Shown: positions 27,151-36,372, numbered from the stretch's first letter. The stretch is 64,000 nt of DNA from Sediminibacterium sp. (GCF_019264485.1 NZ_JAHVAA010000003.1:66355-130354), one strand, 5' to 3'. Program-made: numbers and translations. Notes: a model not told the origin generated them from the sequence alone.

Positions 27151-27819
27151 ATGGAACAGACTCTGCAAATAACCGTAGTCATTGCTGACGATCATGATAT
27201 TTATCGCGACGGACTGTTCATGCTATTAAGCAAAGATCCGTTAATTAAGGTAGTTGGAGACGCCTCTAATGGAAAACAACTATTGCATTTGTACAAAGAA
27301 TTTCATCCGGATATTGTGTTAACCGATTTGCGGATGCCGGAACTGGATGGTGTATCTGCTATCAGGGAAATTGTACAACTGAAAAGAGACGCAAAGATCA
27401 TCGCTTTATCTACATTCGACAGCGACACCATGGTAACGGATGCACTGGAAGCAGGCGCCATGGGATACATAGTGAAAAATGCAGAACGTGGTGAAATTAC
27501 AGAAGCCATCAGGATGGTTTATGCCGGAAACCCCTATTACTGTAAAACAACTTCCAGCCGGCTGATCCGGTTAATTGCCAGGAGCGATTTTAATCCCTAT
27601 CATCTCTCCAGCCCCAAACTATTCTCCGAAAAAGAAAGAGAAATTATCAAACTCATTTGTGAAGAGAAAACAAGTAAAGAAATCGGCGATACACTTTTTA
27701 TGAGCCCAAGAACAGTAGAAGGTCATCGTACCAAGATCCTTGAAAAAATGAATGTCAAAACTACTGCCGGTATTGCCATATATGCCCTGAAAAACGGGTT
27801 ATATCATTTAGGAGATTAA
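27151..27819 (+). CDS. NarL/LuxR-family response regulator
   Basis: A 222-aa regulator: receiver domain with phosphoacceptor Asp59 (IVLTDLRMP), and a LuxR-type HTH at about 150-210 (FSEKEREIIKLICEEKTSKEIG; SPRTVEGHRTKILEK). The ATG at 27151 directly follows the kinase stop; a longer in-frame start at 27094 would lie inside the kinase gene and is not needed. Forms a two-component pair with the preceding kinase. The nested ACGTAG/CTACGT dyads near 25.26-25.31 kb are a possible binding site. Confidence 0.93.
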   Translation: MEQTLQITVVIADDHDIYRDGLFMLLSKDPLIKVVGDASNGKQLLHLYKEFHPDIVLTDLRMPELDGVSAIREIVQLKRDAKIIALSTFDSDTMVTDALEAGAMGYIVKNAERGEITEAIRMVYAGNPYYCKTTSSRLIRLIARSDFNPYHLSSPKLFSEKEREIIKLICEEKTSKEIGDTLFMSPRTVEGHRTKILEKMNVKTTAGIAIYALKNGLYHLGD

Positions 27820-27887
27820 TTATTTCAGCTCCGGCCAATCAAATAGGCTGTTACTACCGCTTTAAAACAGTTTTGTACCTTGCGTAT

Positions 27888-28964
27888 ATGGATCAACTAT
27901 TTTCTTATGAATCGCTTTACCAGTTTACTTATGCTGTGTTTAAAGCTATGGGATGTTCAGATACAGATGCTACTACTGCTACTACCGTTTTACTTTCTGC
28001 CGACCTCAGGGGAATAGATAGTCATGGTGTGGCCAGGTTAAGTGGTTATGTTCGTTTATGGGAAGTACAACGTATTAATACCACACCCGATATAAAGATT
28101 GTTCATGAAACACCCTCAACTGCTGTTGTAGACGGCGATGCAGGTCTCGGACTCGTAGTAGCACCCTATGCCATGCAGGTAGCCATCGAAAAGGCAAAAA
28201 AAGTGGGCACCGGTTGGGTAAGTGTTCGCAATACCAATCACTTTGGTATTGCAGGGTACCATGCTATGATGGCATTACAACACGATATGATTGGCATGGC
28301 CATGACCAACGCCAGTGCTTTGGTGGCCCCTACTTTTTCAATTGAAAGAATGTTAGGTACCAACCCTATTGCTGTTGCCATACCAGCTGGTGAGGAGCCG
28401 GCTTTTGTAGCAGACATGGCAACCACAACCGCAGCAAATGGGAAACTGGAAATATTGCAAAGGAAAAATGGAGAAGCTCCGTTGGGATGGGTACAGGATA
28501 AAGAAGGTAATCCATCAACCGATGCAAATATCCTGAAGAAAGAAGGCGCTTTATTGCCCCTCGGTAGCGACAGAGAGCACGGCAGCCATAAGGGGTATGC
28601 ACTGGGTGCTGTTGTCGATATTTTCTCCGCCGTTTTAAGCGGGGGTAGTTATGGTCCATGGGCGCCACCGTTCCCGGCTTATGTACCTATGCCAGAAAAT
28701 ATGCCGGGAAAAGGATTAGGTCATTTTTTTGGAGCCATGCGGGTCGATGCATTTCGTCCTGCTGAAGAATTTAAACAGCATATGGACAACTGGATCAAAA
28801 GATTCAGGAACGCAACACCTGCACCGGGACATGAACGTGTATTGATACCGGGAGACCCTGAAAGGGAATATGAATTGGAAAGAAAAGTAAAAGGAATCCC
28901 CATTGTGGCATCAGTAGCCGCCGATCTCAAAACAGTCGGTGACCGCTTCGGCATACAATACTGA
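27888..28964 (+). CDS. Ldh-family (malate/L-lactate/ureidoglycolate) dehydrogenase
   Basis: A 358-aa NAD(P)-dependent 2-hydroxyacid dehydrogenase of the LDH2/MDH2 family, unrelated to classical lactate dehydrogenase. Family marks include LRGIDSHGVARL, the catalytic-His segment NTNHFGIAGYHAM, MLGTNPIAVAIP and GSHKGYALGAVVDIF. The ATG at 27888 is preferred; a TTG at 27873 lies in a promoter-like TACCTTG. The exact substrate cannot be fixed from sequence. Converges on the next gene with a 4-base gap. Confidence 0.9.
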   Translation: MDQLFSYESLYQFTYAVFKAMGCSDTDATTATTVLLSADLRGIDSHGVARLSGYVRLWEVQRINTTPDIKIVHETPSTAVVDGDAGLGLVVAPYAMQVAIEKAKKVGTGWVSVRNTNHFGIAGYHAMMALQHDMIGMAMTNASALVAPTFSIERMLGTNPIAVAIPAGEEPAFVADMATTTAANGKLEILQRKNGEAPLGWVQDKEGNPSTDANILKKEGALLPLGSDREHGSHKGYALGAVVDIFSAVLSGGSYGPWAPPFPAYVPMPENMPGKGLGHFFGAMRVDAFRPAEEFKQHMDNWIKRFRNATPAPGHERVLIPGDPEREYELERKVKGIPIVASVAADLKTVGDRFGIQY

Positions 28965-28968
28965 CCAC

Positions 28969-29874
28969 TTATTGTTTGGGCGATAAACCCAGTTTCTTTT
29001 TTTGTTTGCTGCTCAATTCTTTTGTGATGATTTCATAAGGATGAATTGAGGTGTAATTCTTGCCCGGCAATAATAAATCTGTCTGACTGGCATCAATGTA
29101 AAACCTGGGACGCAAGGCTTTATAATGACTGCCAAGATCATCAGTATACTTCAGGTCGAGATAAGATACGCTGAAAAGCAATGTATTGGTATTCTTATTG
29201 CCTGAAAATACAGCAAGCGGCTGACCAGGAATAACAAAGTCGCCGGGTTCAACCAAAGTTTTAACCGGATGAATAAAATTATAACGCGCAACAGTTCCAT
29301 CTTCATGTTCAATATTAATATTTCCTCTTGCCTTTTCATTGTATAATTCCTGATCGCCACGTTCTGTTTCTGCCATTGTAGTGGCAATGATAGTGCCTGT
29401 CCTTGTTGCAAAAACAGTATCATCAATCGGGAAACTGAAGCCTATTGCATAATAATTATTTGACTTTTTTCCTACCACTTCTCCAATATGATAAGATCCG
29501 GAAGTGAGTACAGGATTACCATGCTTAACCGGCATGAGGTAGGGGTAAAGCGTATCTGCTTTCGACATGTTTTTACCTGTATAGGTTTTATAACTGTACC
29601 TGTAATTGAAATTAAATCCTGTAGCTTCTCTCGATAAGGTTCCGATATTACTCACAGGCGAGTTTACAGTTTGTACAAGTGGGTTGCTACCTGATAATCG
29701 GTAACCACTGAGCTCCGAAAAGTTAACTTCAATGGTAACTGAACCAGGTCTTTTCTTTTCAGCCATAAGCCTTACCCCTCCTTTTCCATCAGATTCTGTG
29801 TACACTCTTACTTCCTGTGTAAAAGCTGTATAATAAATGGAAATACAGGCAAACAGGGTTATTAACTTTCTCAT
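28969..29874 (-). CDS. Degenerate M23 (LytM-like) peptidase-fold protein, secreted
   Basis: A 301-aa protein with signal peptide (MRKLITLFACISIYYTAFTQ). The central part looks like an LytM beta fold: FATRTGTIIATT, NINIEHEDGTVARYNFIHP and VEPGDFVIPGQPLAVFSGN. Where active M23 enzymes have the HxH pair (HLHFEV), this protein has TLLFSV, and the first HxxxD ligand block is also absent. It probably binds rather than cuts peptidoglycan, or regulates an amidase. The fold assignment is by motif spacing and is moderate in certainty. Confidence 0.65.
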   Translation of the reverse strand: MRKLITLFACISIYYTAFTQEVRVYTESDGKGGVRLMAEKKRPGSVTIEVNFSELSGYRLSGSNPLVQTVNSPVSNIGTLSREATGFNFNYRYSYKTYTGKNMSKADTLYPYLMPVKHGNPVLTSGSYHIGEVVGKKSNNYYAIGFSFPIDDTVFATRTGTIIATTMAETERGDQELYNEKARGNINIEHEDGTVARYNFIHPVKTLVEPGDFVIPGQPLAVFSGNKNTNTLLFSVSYLDLKYTDDLGSHYKALRPRFYIDASQTDLLLPGKNYTSIHPYEIITKELSSKQKKKLGLSPKQ

Positions 29875-30083
29875 AGTGTATTCAATAATTTGCTAATATA
29901 AAAAACACAATCGATTTTTCAGCATTATTAAATCAGCATTTTCAATAAATAAATAACGGGCTGTATGAACAGAAATGAAGTGGTAAGCAGTGCCAAAGTT
30001 CATTCAATATTGGCTCAGTTGGAAAGGGCGTATAGACTAACAATCGTTCTTTAAAATCCTGCTGCATTTTACACACCTTCAGT

Positions 30084-30091
30084 TACCTTTG
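30084..30091 (+). promoter_or_regulatory. -7 box TAccTTTG of the aspartokinase gene
   Basis: Exact TAnnTTTG match; leader of about 35 bases to the ATG at 30132. The leader ends in an unusually G-rich stretch (GGGGAGGGGG) a few bases before the start, a possible strong ribosome binding site. Confidence 0.6.
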
Positions 30092-30131
30092 CACCTCATT
30101 TAACAACCATTTAAAACGGGGAGGGGGAATT

Positions 30132-31451
30132 ATGAAAGTAATGAAGTTTGGCGGCACCAGTGTTGGCAAGCCGGAACGTATGCGTCAGGTGTCGCAGTTG
30201 ATCACAAAAGATGACGAATCCAAAATCGTGGTATTGAGTGCACTTAGTGGAACCACCAATGCACTGGTCGACATCAGCAATAGTTTATCAGAAGGGAATA
30301 GAGAAGCTGCCAAACAGAAGATTGATCAGCTTGAAGCACATTACCGCAGTTTTGTACTTGAACTTGTTAAAACAGAAAGCCTGCGTACAAAAGCCAATGC
30401 AGTGGTATCAGAGCATTTTGAATTCCTGAATATTATTCTACGTATTTCTTTTAGTGAAGCATTGAATAAAGATATCCTGGCACAGGGTGAATTGATGAGT
30501 ACCAAACTCTTCTGCTGTTACCTTGAAGAGCAGGGAATAGACCATATGTTATTACCTGCGTTGGAATTCATGACGATTGATACGAATGAAGAGCCCCAGC
30601 TCAGCGTAATAAAAGCCAAGCTCAACCAGATTCTGCAACAGCATGCAAACAAGAAATTATTTATTACACAGGGGTATATCTGTCGTAATGCAAGGGGTGA
30701 GGTAGATAACCTGAAGCGTGGAGGAAGCGACTATACTGCATCATTAGTAGCGGCAGCTATTAATGGATCTGTTTGTGAAATCTGGACAGATATCGACGGA
30801 ATGCACAATAATGATCCACGAATTGTAAACAAAACAGTGGCTATTGAACAATTGAGTTTCGATGAAGCTGCCGAGCTCGCTTATTTCGGTGCAAAAATAT
30901 TGCACCCTACCTGTATCTGGCCGGCACAACAGGAAAATGTGCCCGTAAAATTACTCAACACCATGCAACCGGAAGCAGCCGGAACAGTTATTACCAAAGA
31001 AGCAGGTAGTGTTGGCGTAAAAGCAGTAGCCGCCAAAGATGGTATCATTGCGATCAAAATAAAAAGCAGCCGTATGTTACTGGCATATGGATTTCTGCGT
31101 AAAGTGTTTGAAGTATTTGAAAAATACCGGACATCTATCGATATGATCACGACTTCAGAAGTGGCAGTGTCTGTTACTATTGATACCGATGAGGCCTTGG
31201 CGGGTATTGTAAAAGAATTGGAACCATTTGGAACAGTAGAAGTGGAGAAAAACCAAACTATTGTATCGATCGTGGGTAATGAAATTGCACAAACAGAACT
31301 GGTATTACAGAAACTGTTTAATGCCATTCAGGAAATTCCGGTAACCATGGTAAGTTATGGAGGAAGCCCACACAATATTTCCTTACTGGTACCCAGTGAA
31401 CATAAAACCAAAACATTACAACTATTGAACAGTGGACTATTTGGTCTGTAA
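30132..31451 (+). CDS. Aspartate kinase (monofunctional)
   Basis: A 439-aa aspartokinase, first step of Lys/Thr/Met synthesis. The kinase domain carries KFGGTSVGK (4-12), the RGGSDYTA substrate block and the TDIDGMHNNDPR nucleotide-binding region. The C-terminal third (about 305-439) contains two ACT domains for allosteric control (TIVSIVGNEIA; ISLLVP). No homoserine dehydrogenase fusion is present at the C-terminus. A terminator follows within 30 bases, so it is a single-gene unit. Confidence 0.93.
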   Translation: MKVMKFGGTSVGKPERMRQVSQLITKDDESKIVVLSALSGTTNALVDISNSLSEGNREAAKQKIDQLEAHYRSFVLELVKTESLRTKANAVVSEHFEFLNIILRISFSEALNKDILAQGELMSTKLFCCYLEEQGIDHMLLPALEFMTIDTNEEPQLSVIKAKLNQILQQHANKKLFITQGYICRNARGEVDNLKRGGSDYTASLVAAAINGSVCEIWTDIDGMHNNDPRIVNKTVAIEQLSFDEAAELAYFGAKILHPTCIWPAQQENVPVKLLNTMQPEAAGTVITKEAGSVGVKAVAAKDGIIAIKIKSSRMLLAYGFLRKVFEVFEKYRTSIDMITTSEVAVSVTIDTDEALAGIVKELEPFGTVEVEKNQTIVSIVGNEIAQTELVLQKLFNAIQEIPVTMVSYGGSPHNISLLVPSEHKTKTLQLLNSGLFGL

Positions 31452-31478
31452 TCAATGTTAAATGAGGTTAATATTTGA

Positions 31479-31506
31479 GCCATCCGTTTTTTCGGATGGC
31501 TTTTTT
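31479..31506 (+). terminator. Terminator of the aspartokinase gene
   Basis: A perfect 8-bp stem GCCATCCG/CGGATGGC (31479-31486, 31493-31500) is followed by a T-run. Confidence 0.9.
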
Positions 31507-31534
31507 CATTGAAATTGTTGTTTTAAAGCAGGGC

Positions 31535-32779
31535 ATGAGAATAGTATATCTTTTATTTCTGTTTTGTTTCGTAACACAAACAGCGGTAGCACAGCATACC
31601 CTGAAAGGAAAAGTACTGGCTGCCGATACCAGACAACCCATTCACCTTGCCAATGTATTTTTGAGTAACACTTCCATCGGAACGGTTACCAATGCAGAAG
31701 GTTTATTTACACTTGAGCATTTCCCACCCGGAAGGTATGATGTAGTGGTATCTTGTATTGGCTACGAATCGTATGTAACCACTATTCAGTATGCCCAGTT
31801 ACCACTTACAATAGAAATAAACCTCAAACCAAGAATTAATATACTGGAAGAAGTAATTGTAGAGCCATATGAAAAAAATGGCTGGGAAAAATATGGGCAG
31901 TTTTTCCTCGATAATTTTATTGGTACATCTGCATTGGCGAAAGACTGTAAACTCATGAATCCAAAAACAGTACGCTTCCGCTTTAATAAAAAAGAAAACA
32001 TATTACGTGCTTTTGCCGATGAGCCTATTGTACTCGAAAACCGTGCATTGGGATATACATTGAAATACGATCTCAAAACATTTGAATACAACTACAGTAC
32101 CCGTATTTTTTATTTCCAGGGATATCCTTTGTTTGAAGAAATGGAAACCGGAAGAAGACGTCTGCAGCAAAGATGGGAAGACAATAGAGCAGATGCCTAT
32201 TATGGATCACTCATGCATTTTATGCGATCCTTATTCAGAAATAAACTGCTGCAGGAAGGTTTTGAAGTGAGAAAGCTGATCAAAATAAGTGAAGAAGAAA
32301 AGAAAAGAGTAAGAACGGTTTTTAATAAACGCGCTTACAGCAATTCCAATGGCAGGATTGTAGTAAATGACAGCATACTGGGAGAAGGGAATATGGACAC
32401 GGCCGCCTATTACCGGAAAGTGATGAGCCAGCCTGAAAAAATGAATGTACTTATTGATAAACTTTTACCGGGTGATAGTATTGCTTTTGCAATAGACAGT
32501 TTTACCGCTGGTTTATTTTTTGATGACCATTTACAGGTAATTTACTTGTATAAGCAAGTGCCAGACGAATACCTGCAAGCGAACCGATTATCGGTGCAAG
32601 CCAAATCGGCTGTTGTTTCCGAAATATTTTTGCCACGAAAAAAAACAATCGCTGTATTGGCCAACGGGAGTTACTATGAGGGTATTGATATGATCTCATC
32701 CGGCTACTGGGGGTGGTGGGAAAAACTGGCAACTATGTTACCCTATGATTATAAACCGCCCCCACGAAAGAAACAATAA
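31535..32779 (+). CDS. Carboxypeptidase-regulatory-like domain protein, secreted
   Basis: A 414-aa protein with signal peptide ending AVAQ. Residues about 22-110 form a CarboxypepD_reg-like beta-sandwich (LKGKVLAADTRQPIHLANVF; GTVTNAEGLFTLEHFPPG), the domain found before TonB-dependent receptors. Instead of a plug and barrel, the rest is a soluble region of about 290 residues without recognised domains. The ATG at 31535 is used because an earlier in-frame start overlaps the aspartokinase terminator. Likely periplasmic or surface; role unknown. Confidence 0.8.
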   Translation: MRIVYLLFLFCFVTQTAVAQHTLKGKVLAADTRQPIHLANVFLSNTSIGTVTNAEGLFTLEHFPPGRYDVVVSCIGYESYVTTIQYAQLPLTIEINLKPRINILEEVIVEPYEKNGWEKYGQFFLDNFIGTSALAKDCKLMNPKTVRFRFNKKENILRAFADEPIVLENRALGYTLKYDLKTFEYNYSTRIFYFQGYPLFEEMETGRRRLQQRWEDNRADAYYGSLMHFMRSLFRNKLLQEGFEVRKLIKISEEEKKRVRTVFNKRAYSNSNGRIVVNDSILGEGNMDTAAYYRKVMSQPEKMNVLIDKLLPGDSIAFAIDSFTAGLFFDDHLQVIYLYKQVPDEYLQANRLSVQAKSAVVSEIFLPRKKTIAVLANGSYYEGIDMISSGYWGWWEKLATMLPYDYKPPPRKKQ

Positions 32780-32794
32780 TTATTATTGTTTCTT
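32768..32794. terminator. A/T-rich palindrome across two convergent stop codons
   Basis: Arms of 13 bp (32768-32780 and 32782-32794) are perfect inverted copies around one base and overlap both stop codons. It could serve as a weak bidirectional terminator. Confidence 0.5.
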
Positions 32795-34336
32795 CAATAA
32801 CTCAAACCAGGTTGCATTACTCGTGGCTTTTACGGCAGCTTCATCTTCAGGACTCAATCCCCGCAGGAAACTTTTATATCCCGATAACATACTTCCATCG
32901 GAGAAAGTAGTTTCACAATAAGAATTGAAAACATTAGTGCCATAAGGCTTGGCAGAAGCTGCCACATTCTGAACACAACCAATAACCTGATTCCAGTCGC
33001 TGCTTACTTTTCCCCTGATTTCATTGTAAATACTACAGGAAACTTTTTGAGAGGCTGTAAGCATCCGGTACATTTCTTTGTCGATCAGGTTATAATAATC
33101 CTGCTGCTTGGTTCTGTAATCATTTATGTTACTGCTATAAACAGATCTGGCAGTACTCGCATCTGTCATACTCTTTGAAGCGGCAAGATTGGCATCAGCT
33201 TTTTTTCGATCGTAAACAGGTTTGAGTTTAGCTACTTCAGCTTCCTGTACTTTGGAAAGGTTAACGGTGAGATCCCAGACTTCTTTCTTCAGTTGCTGGT
33301 TCTCTTTCTCTAGTGCCGTTATTTTATTTTTTGTATTGGTTTTATAAGTGAGGATGTCTTTTTCAATAGCAACAATATCTCTAACCAATCCTGTTTGCTG
33401 TATTTTTAAAACCTGCTTAATACTGTCTTTAAGGTTAAGCGCTCGTAACTGCTGATCTACTTTTATTTTTTCACTTTTTAAGGTGGTTAGTTTTTCTTCC
33501 AGTGGATCTATGTATTCTTCCTGCTGTTGTTTCAGGGTATAAATATTCGTTTCATTAATTTTTACTTTTTCATTTTTCTTCTGCTGTTCAGCTTCTGTTT
33601 TTTCTTTAACAGCATTCCTGACAGAGTCGGAAGCTTTCCGAAACTCATTTTCAAAGCGAATGACCCTGGCTTTATAAATTGATGCTTTATCTTCTGCAAT
33701 CAAAATATCTGCTACATAGTTCATCAATTCCTGTGCCCACATTTTATGTTTAGCTTTTGCTTCAGCGAATACTTTTGTATCATAGGATTTACTTAGCGCA
33801 GTAATGTCTTTGCAATATGTTTGATTGGCGGTTTCCAGATCCGTTATCTGTTTCTGTTTGGCTATTTTGCCGTTATCTGTTTTTTCATAGTTCTGTATCT
33901 GTACCCTCTTTAAGGCAATTCGTTCGTTGTATTTTTGGCGGGTGGCTTCCAACTCCGGGGTGGTGGCAGGCACTGCATAACCTTTTACTTCACCAAGGTG
34001 TTTTACGAAGTCAATACCCTGTTTTTCAAATTCAGATTTGTATTTACCACACTGGCTGCATTTGGCGCCCTTTTTCATATCGTCAATTAAGGCATCGCGT
34101 TCCTTTATAAGCGCTGCCAGTTCGGCCTGCATTATCTTTAAACGTGCTTTGAAAGCACTGTCTAGAGAAAGCAGCTGAATTTTGTATTGTTCAATCCGTA
34201 ATTTATTCTGTTCAATCAGATTCGCCTTGCTTTCAATAGCCGATACATCACCACTGCCACTCGTTTGTGCAGATACAGAAACACACAAAAAAATATTCAG
34301 TAAAATGGCAGTAGTTAAGGTGCGAAATATAGACAT
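32783..34336 (-). CDS. Secreted long coiled-coil protein with CxxC motif
   Basis: A 517-aa protein with signal peptide (ending SVSAQ). Residues about 35-420 are dominated by Glu/Lys/Gln-rich heptads, indicating long coiled coils. A CSQC pair (C93, C96) interrupts the first helix and may bind metal or form a disulfide. The C-terminal 100 residues hold further cysteines (VSCSIYNEI; VIGCVQN; SYCETTFSDG) and look globular. No family is recognised. It follows a 163-aa secreted protein gene by 59 bases on the same strand. Confidence 0.7.
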   Translation of the reverse strand: MSIFRTLTTAILLNIFLCVSVSAQTSGSGDVSAIESKANLIEQNKLRIEQYKIQLLSLDSAFKARLKIMQAELAALIKERDALIDDMKKGAKCSQCGKYKSEFEKQGIDFVKHLGEVKGYAVPATTPELEATRQKYNERIALKRVQIQNYEKTDNGKIAKQKQITDLETANQTYCKDITALSKSYDTKVFAEAKAKHKMWAQELMNYVADILIAEDKASIYKARVIRFENEFRKASDSVRNAVKEKTEAEQQKKNEKVKINETNIYTLKQQQEEYIDPLEEKLTTLKSEKIKVDQQLRALNLKDSIKQVLKIQQTGLVRDIVAIEKDILTYKTNTKNKITALEKENQQLKKEVWDLTVNLSKVQEAEVAKLKPVYDRKKADANLAASKSMTDASTARSVYSSNINDYRTKQQDYYNLIDKEMYRMLTASQKVSCSIYNEIRGKVSSDWNQVIGCVQNVAASAKPYGTNVFNSYCETTFSDGSMLSGYKSFLRGLSPEDEAAVKATSNATWFELLKKQ

Positions 34337-34395
34337 AGAGGAAGTTTGTGGTGATTGAAATTTTAAGCCGGCTATTAAGTAAAACAGTCCTTTAC

Positions 34396-34887
34396 TTACT
34401 GTCCGAAAGGATCATCTTCTGCGGCTAATAAAGCTTTTAAGTGGTTAAATGCTTTAGAGATTTTTTGAAAATTGTCCGGGTCTGCTTTCAGATACGGAAA
34501 ATTGGAATATGCAACACTGCTGGTTTGCCCATTATTATAATAAATGCACACATTCCCTTTCAAATTAATATAAATCTCATTAACCGGAGAAGAGGTTCCA
34601 TTCGTATGATCCCCGATAGAACTAATTAATTTAGGGTTGAATTCATAGCTATAAGTACGTTGATAGTCGACCTTAAATTCAATTTTTACTCCTCTAGTGG
34701 TTTGAATTACGGTAGCTGACGATATTTTCCCAATAGAACCATTATTGTTAGTCCAGCTATGCCCAATGGCTTCTTTGATTTTTTTATCGAGATACGAAAT
34801 GGTTTCACCTTTGGTAAGTGTAGGGGTTTGAGCGATTACCTGGGTAGCAAAAAAAATAAATAAAAAACCATAAAAAAAATACTTCAT
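34396..34887 (-). CDS. Uncharacterised 163-aa secreted protein
   Basis: Signal peptide MKYFFYGFLFIFFATQVIAQ is followed by about 140 residues of mixed alpha/beta character, including beta-like stretches (GVKIEFKVDYQRTYSYEF; EIYINLKGNVCIYYN). The C-terminus has a helix and acidic end (LKALLAAEDDPFGQ). No known family recognised. Located upstream of the coiled-coil gene, probably in the same transcript, which suggests a shared extracytoplasmic job. Confidence 0.65.
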   Translation of the reverse strand: MKYFFYGFLFIFFATQVIAQTPTLTKGETISYLDKKIKEAIGHSWTNNNGSIGKISSATVIQTTRGVKIEFKVDYQRTYSYEFNPKLISSIGDHTNGTSSPVNEIYINLKGNVCIYYNNGQTSSVAYSNFPYLKADPDNFQKISKAFNHLKALLAAEDDPFGQ

Positions 34888-35052
34888 GCGATTTGGATTT
34901 TATCCTGAATAATATATATCCAACATCAAAAGTTGGAAAATACAAATAACGTTATTTACTGCCTTTAAATACAAAATTATTCATTCCGCAGGCTGTTCAG
35001 CTACTCATTATTGGTGATTTATCAGGGTGTTTTATCCGGTAAACACAATTAG

Positions 35053-36324
35053 TTAACCAATCTCATGTAGTATATGTATAATACATTGATATGTTTTAGC
35101 TAATTCATCAGGCGTCATGCAATAGGGCGGCATCAGGTAAACGGTATTTCCAAGAGGGCGTATGTAAACCCCCTGCTCCATTGCTTTGCTGGTGACAATA
35201 GACCCAATTTGATTCAGGTATTCTTTCTTGCCTTCATTTATTTCAAAAGCCAGTATGGTACCCAGACAACGAATATCTTTAACAGGAAGGCTGCTTTTTT
35301 TCAGGGTATCTGCCATTTGCAGATTAGAGGTGCCCAGCCATGCTATCTGTGATTGGCAATCTTCTTTTTCCAGCAAATCAAGACTGGCCAGTGCAGCAGT
35401 GCAGGCTAGTGGATTAGCGGTAAATGAATGACCATGAAAAAAAGTTTTTAATGCATCATCATCTACATAAGCCTGATAAATCCTGTGGCTACAGGCTGTT
35501 ACACCGAGGGCCATGGTTCCACCGGTTAATCCTTTACTCAGGCAAATAATATCGGGTTTGTTGGGCATGTATTCGCTGGCAAATAGTTTACCTGTGCGTC
35601 CAAAACCAGTCATTACCTCATCCGCAATACAAATAATATTAGTCAACTGAGCCGTGCTTAATAACTCATTGAGCAAATAAGGATCATACATATTCATTCC
35701 GCCTGCACCCTGCACCAGTGGCTCATAGATAAATGCAGCAGTATCAGGTGCATGCGCTAGCATAATATTTTTAAGGCTGCTAATATTAGCTTCAGTAGGA
35801 GTATCAAGGAAAACCACATCAAACAAATATTCATGAAAAGCCAGTGTGAAAACGCTTCGGTCACTTACACTCATGGCACCAAAAGTGTCGCCATGATAAC
35901 TGTTTTTAAAAGCAATAATTTTATTCCGGTGCTTTTCTCCTCTGTTCCACCAGTATTGGATAGACATCTTAAGCGCCACTTCAGTAGAAGTTGATCCGTT
36001 ATCACTGTAAAATATCCTGGCAAATGACCCGGGCAATATGGGTAGTAAACGTTCAGCCAGCTCAACAGCAGGCCGGTGCGTAAAACCGGCAAAAATTACC
36101 TGCTCCAGTTCCAGCGCCTGGTGATAAATTTTTTCAGCAATATAAGGATGACCATGCCCATGAAGATTTACCCACCAGCTACTGATTGCATCAATATAAC
36201 TGTTCCCTTTTTCATCGAATAATAAAGTGCCCTTGCCTTTAACGATTGCTAGAGGAGCTGCCATATCTTTTTGACGGGTAAAAGGGTGCCATATATATTG
36301 CTGGTCCTTACTGGTAATACTCAT
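35053..36324 (-). CDS. bioA: Adenosylmethionine-8-amino-7-oxononanoate aminotransferase
   Basis: A 423-aa PLP enzyme of biotin synthesis that makes 7,8-diaminopelargonate using SAM as amino donor. Diagnostic BioA features include IWHPFTRQKD near the N-terminus and SSWWVNLHGHGHP, then the SYHGDTFGAMSV block, IADEVMTGFGRTG and catalytic Lys264 in CLSKGLTGGT. Full length. No other bio genes are in the window, so the pathway is split or encoded elsewhere. A perfect -7 box ends only 4 bases before the ATG, suggesting leaderless mRNA. Confidence 0.95.
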   Translation of the reverse strand: MSITSKDQQYIWHPFTRQKDMAAPLAIVKGKGTLLFDEKGNSYIDAISSWWVNLHGHGHPYIAEKIYHQALELEQVIFAGFTHRPAVELAERLLPILPGSFARIFYSDNGSTSTEVALKMSIQYWWNRGEKHRNKIIAFKNSYHGDTFGAMSVSDRSVFTLAFHEYLFDVVFLDTPTEANISSLKNIMLAHAPDTAAFIYEPLVQGAGGMNMYDPYLLNELLSTAQLTNIICIADEVMTGFGRTGKLFASEYMPNKPDIICLSKGLTGGTMALGVTACSHRIYQAYVDDDALKTFFHGHSFTANPLACTAALASLDLLEKEDCQSQIAWLGTSNLQMADTLKKSSLPVKDIRCLGTILAFEINEGKKEYLNQIGSIVTSKAMEQGVYIRPLGNTVYLMPPYCMTPDELAKTYQCIIHILHEIG

Positions 36325-36328
36325 ACGG

Positions 36329-36336
36329 CAAATGTA
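36329..36336 (-). promoter_or_regulatory. -7 box TAcaTTTG of bioA
   Basis: Exact TAnnTTTG match on the minus strand, with 4 bases to the ATG. Transcription would start at or beside the initiation codon. Confidence 0.6.
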
Positions 36337-36372
36337 ATATGTAAACGGTAGCAGAAGGACCTGTCGTGGAGG

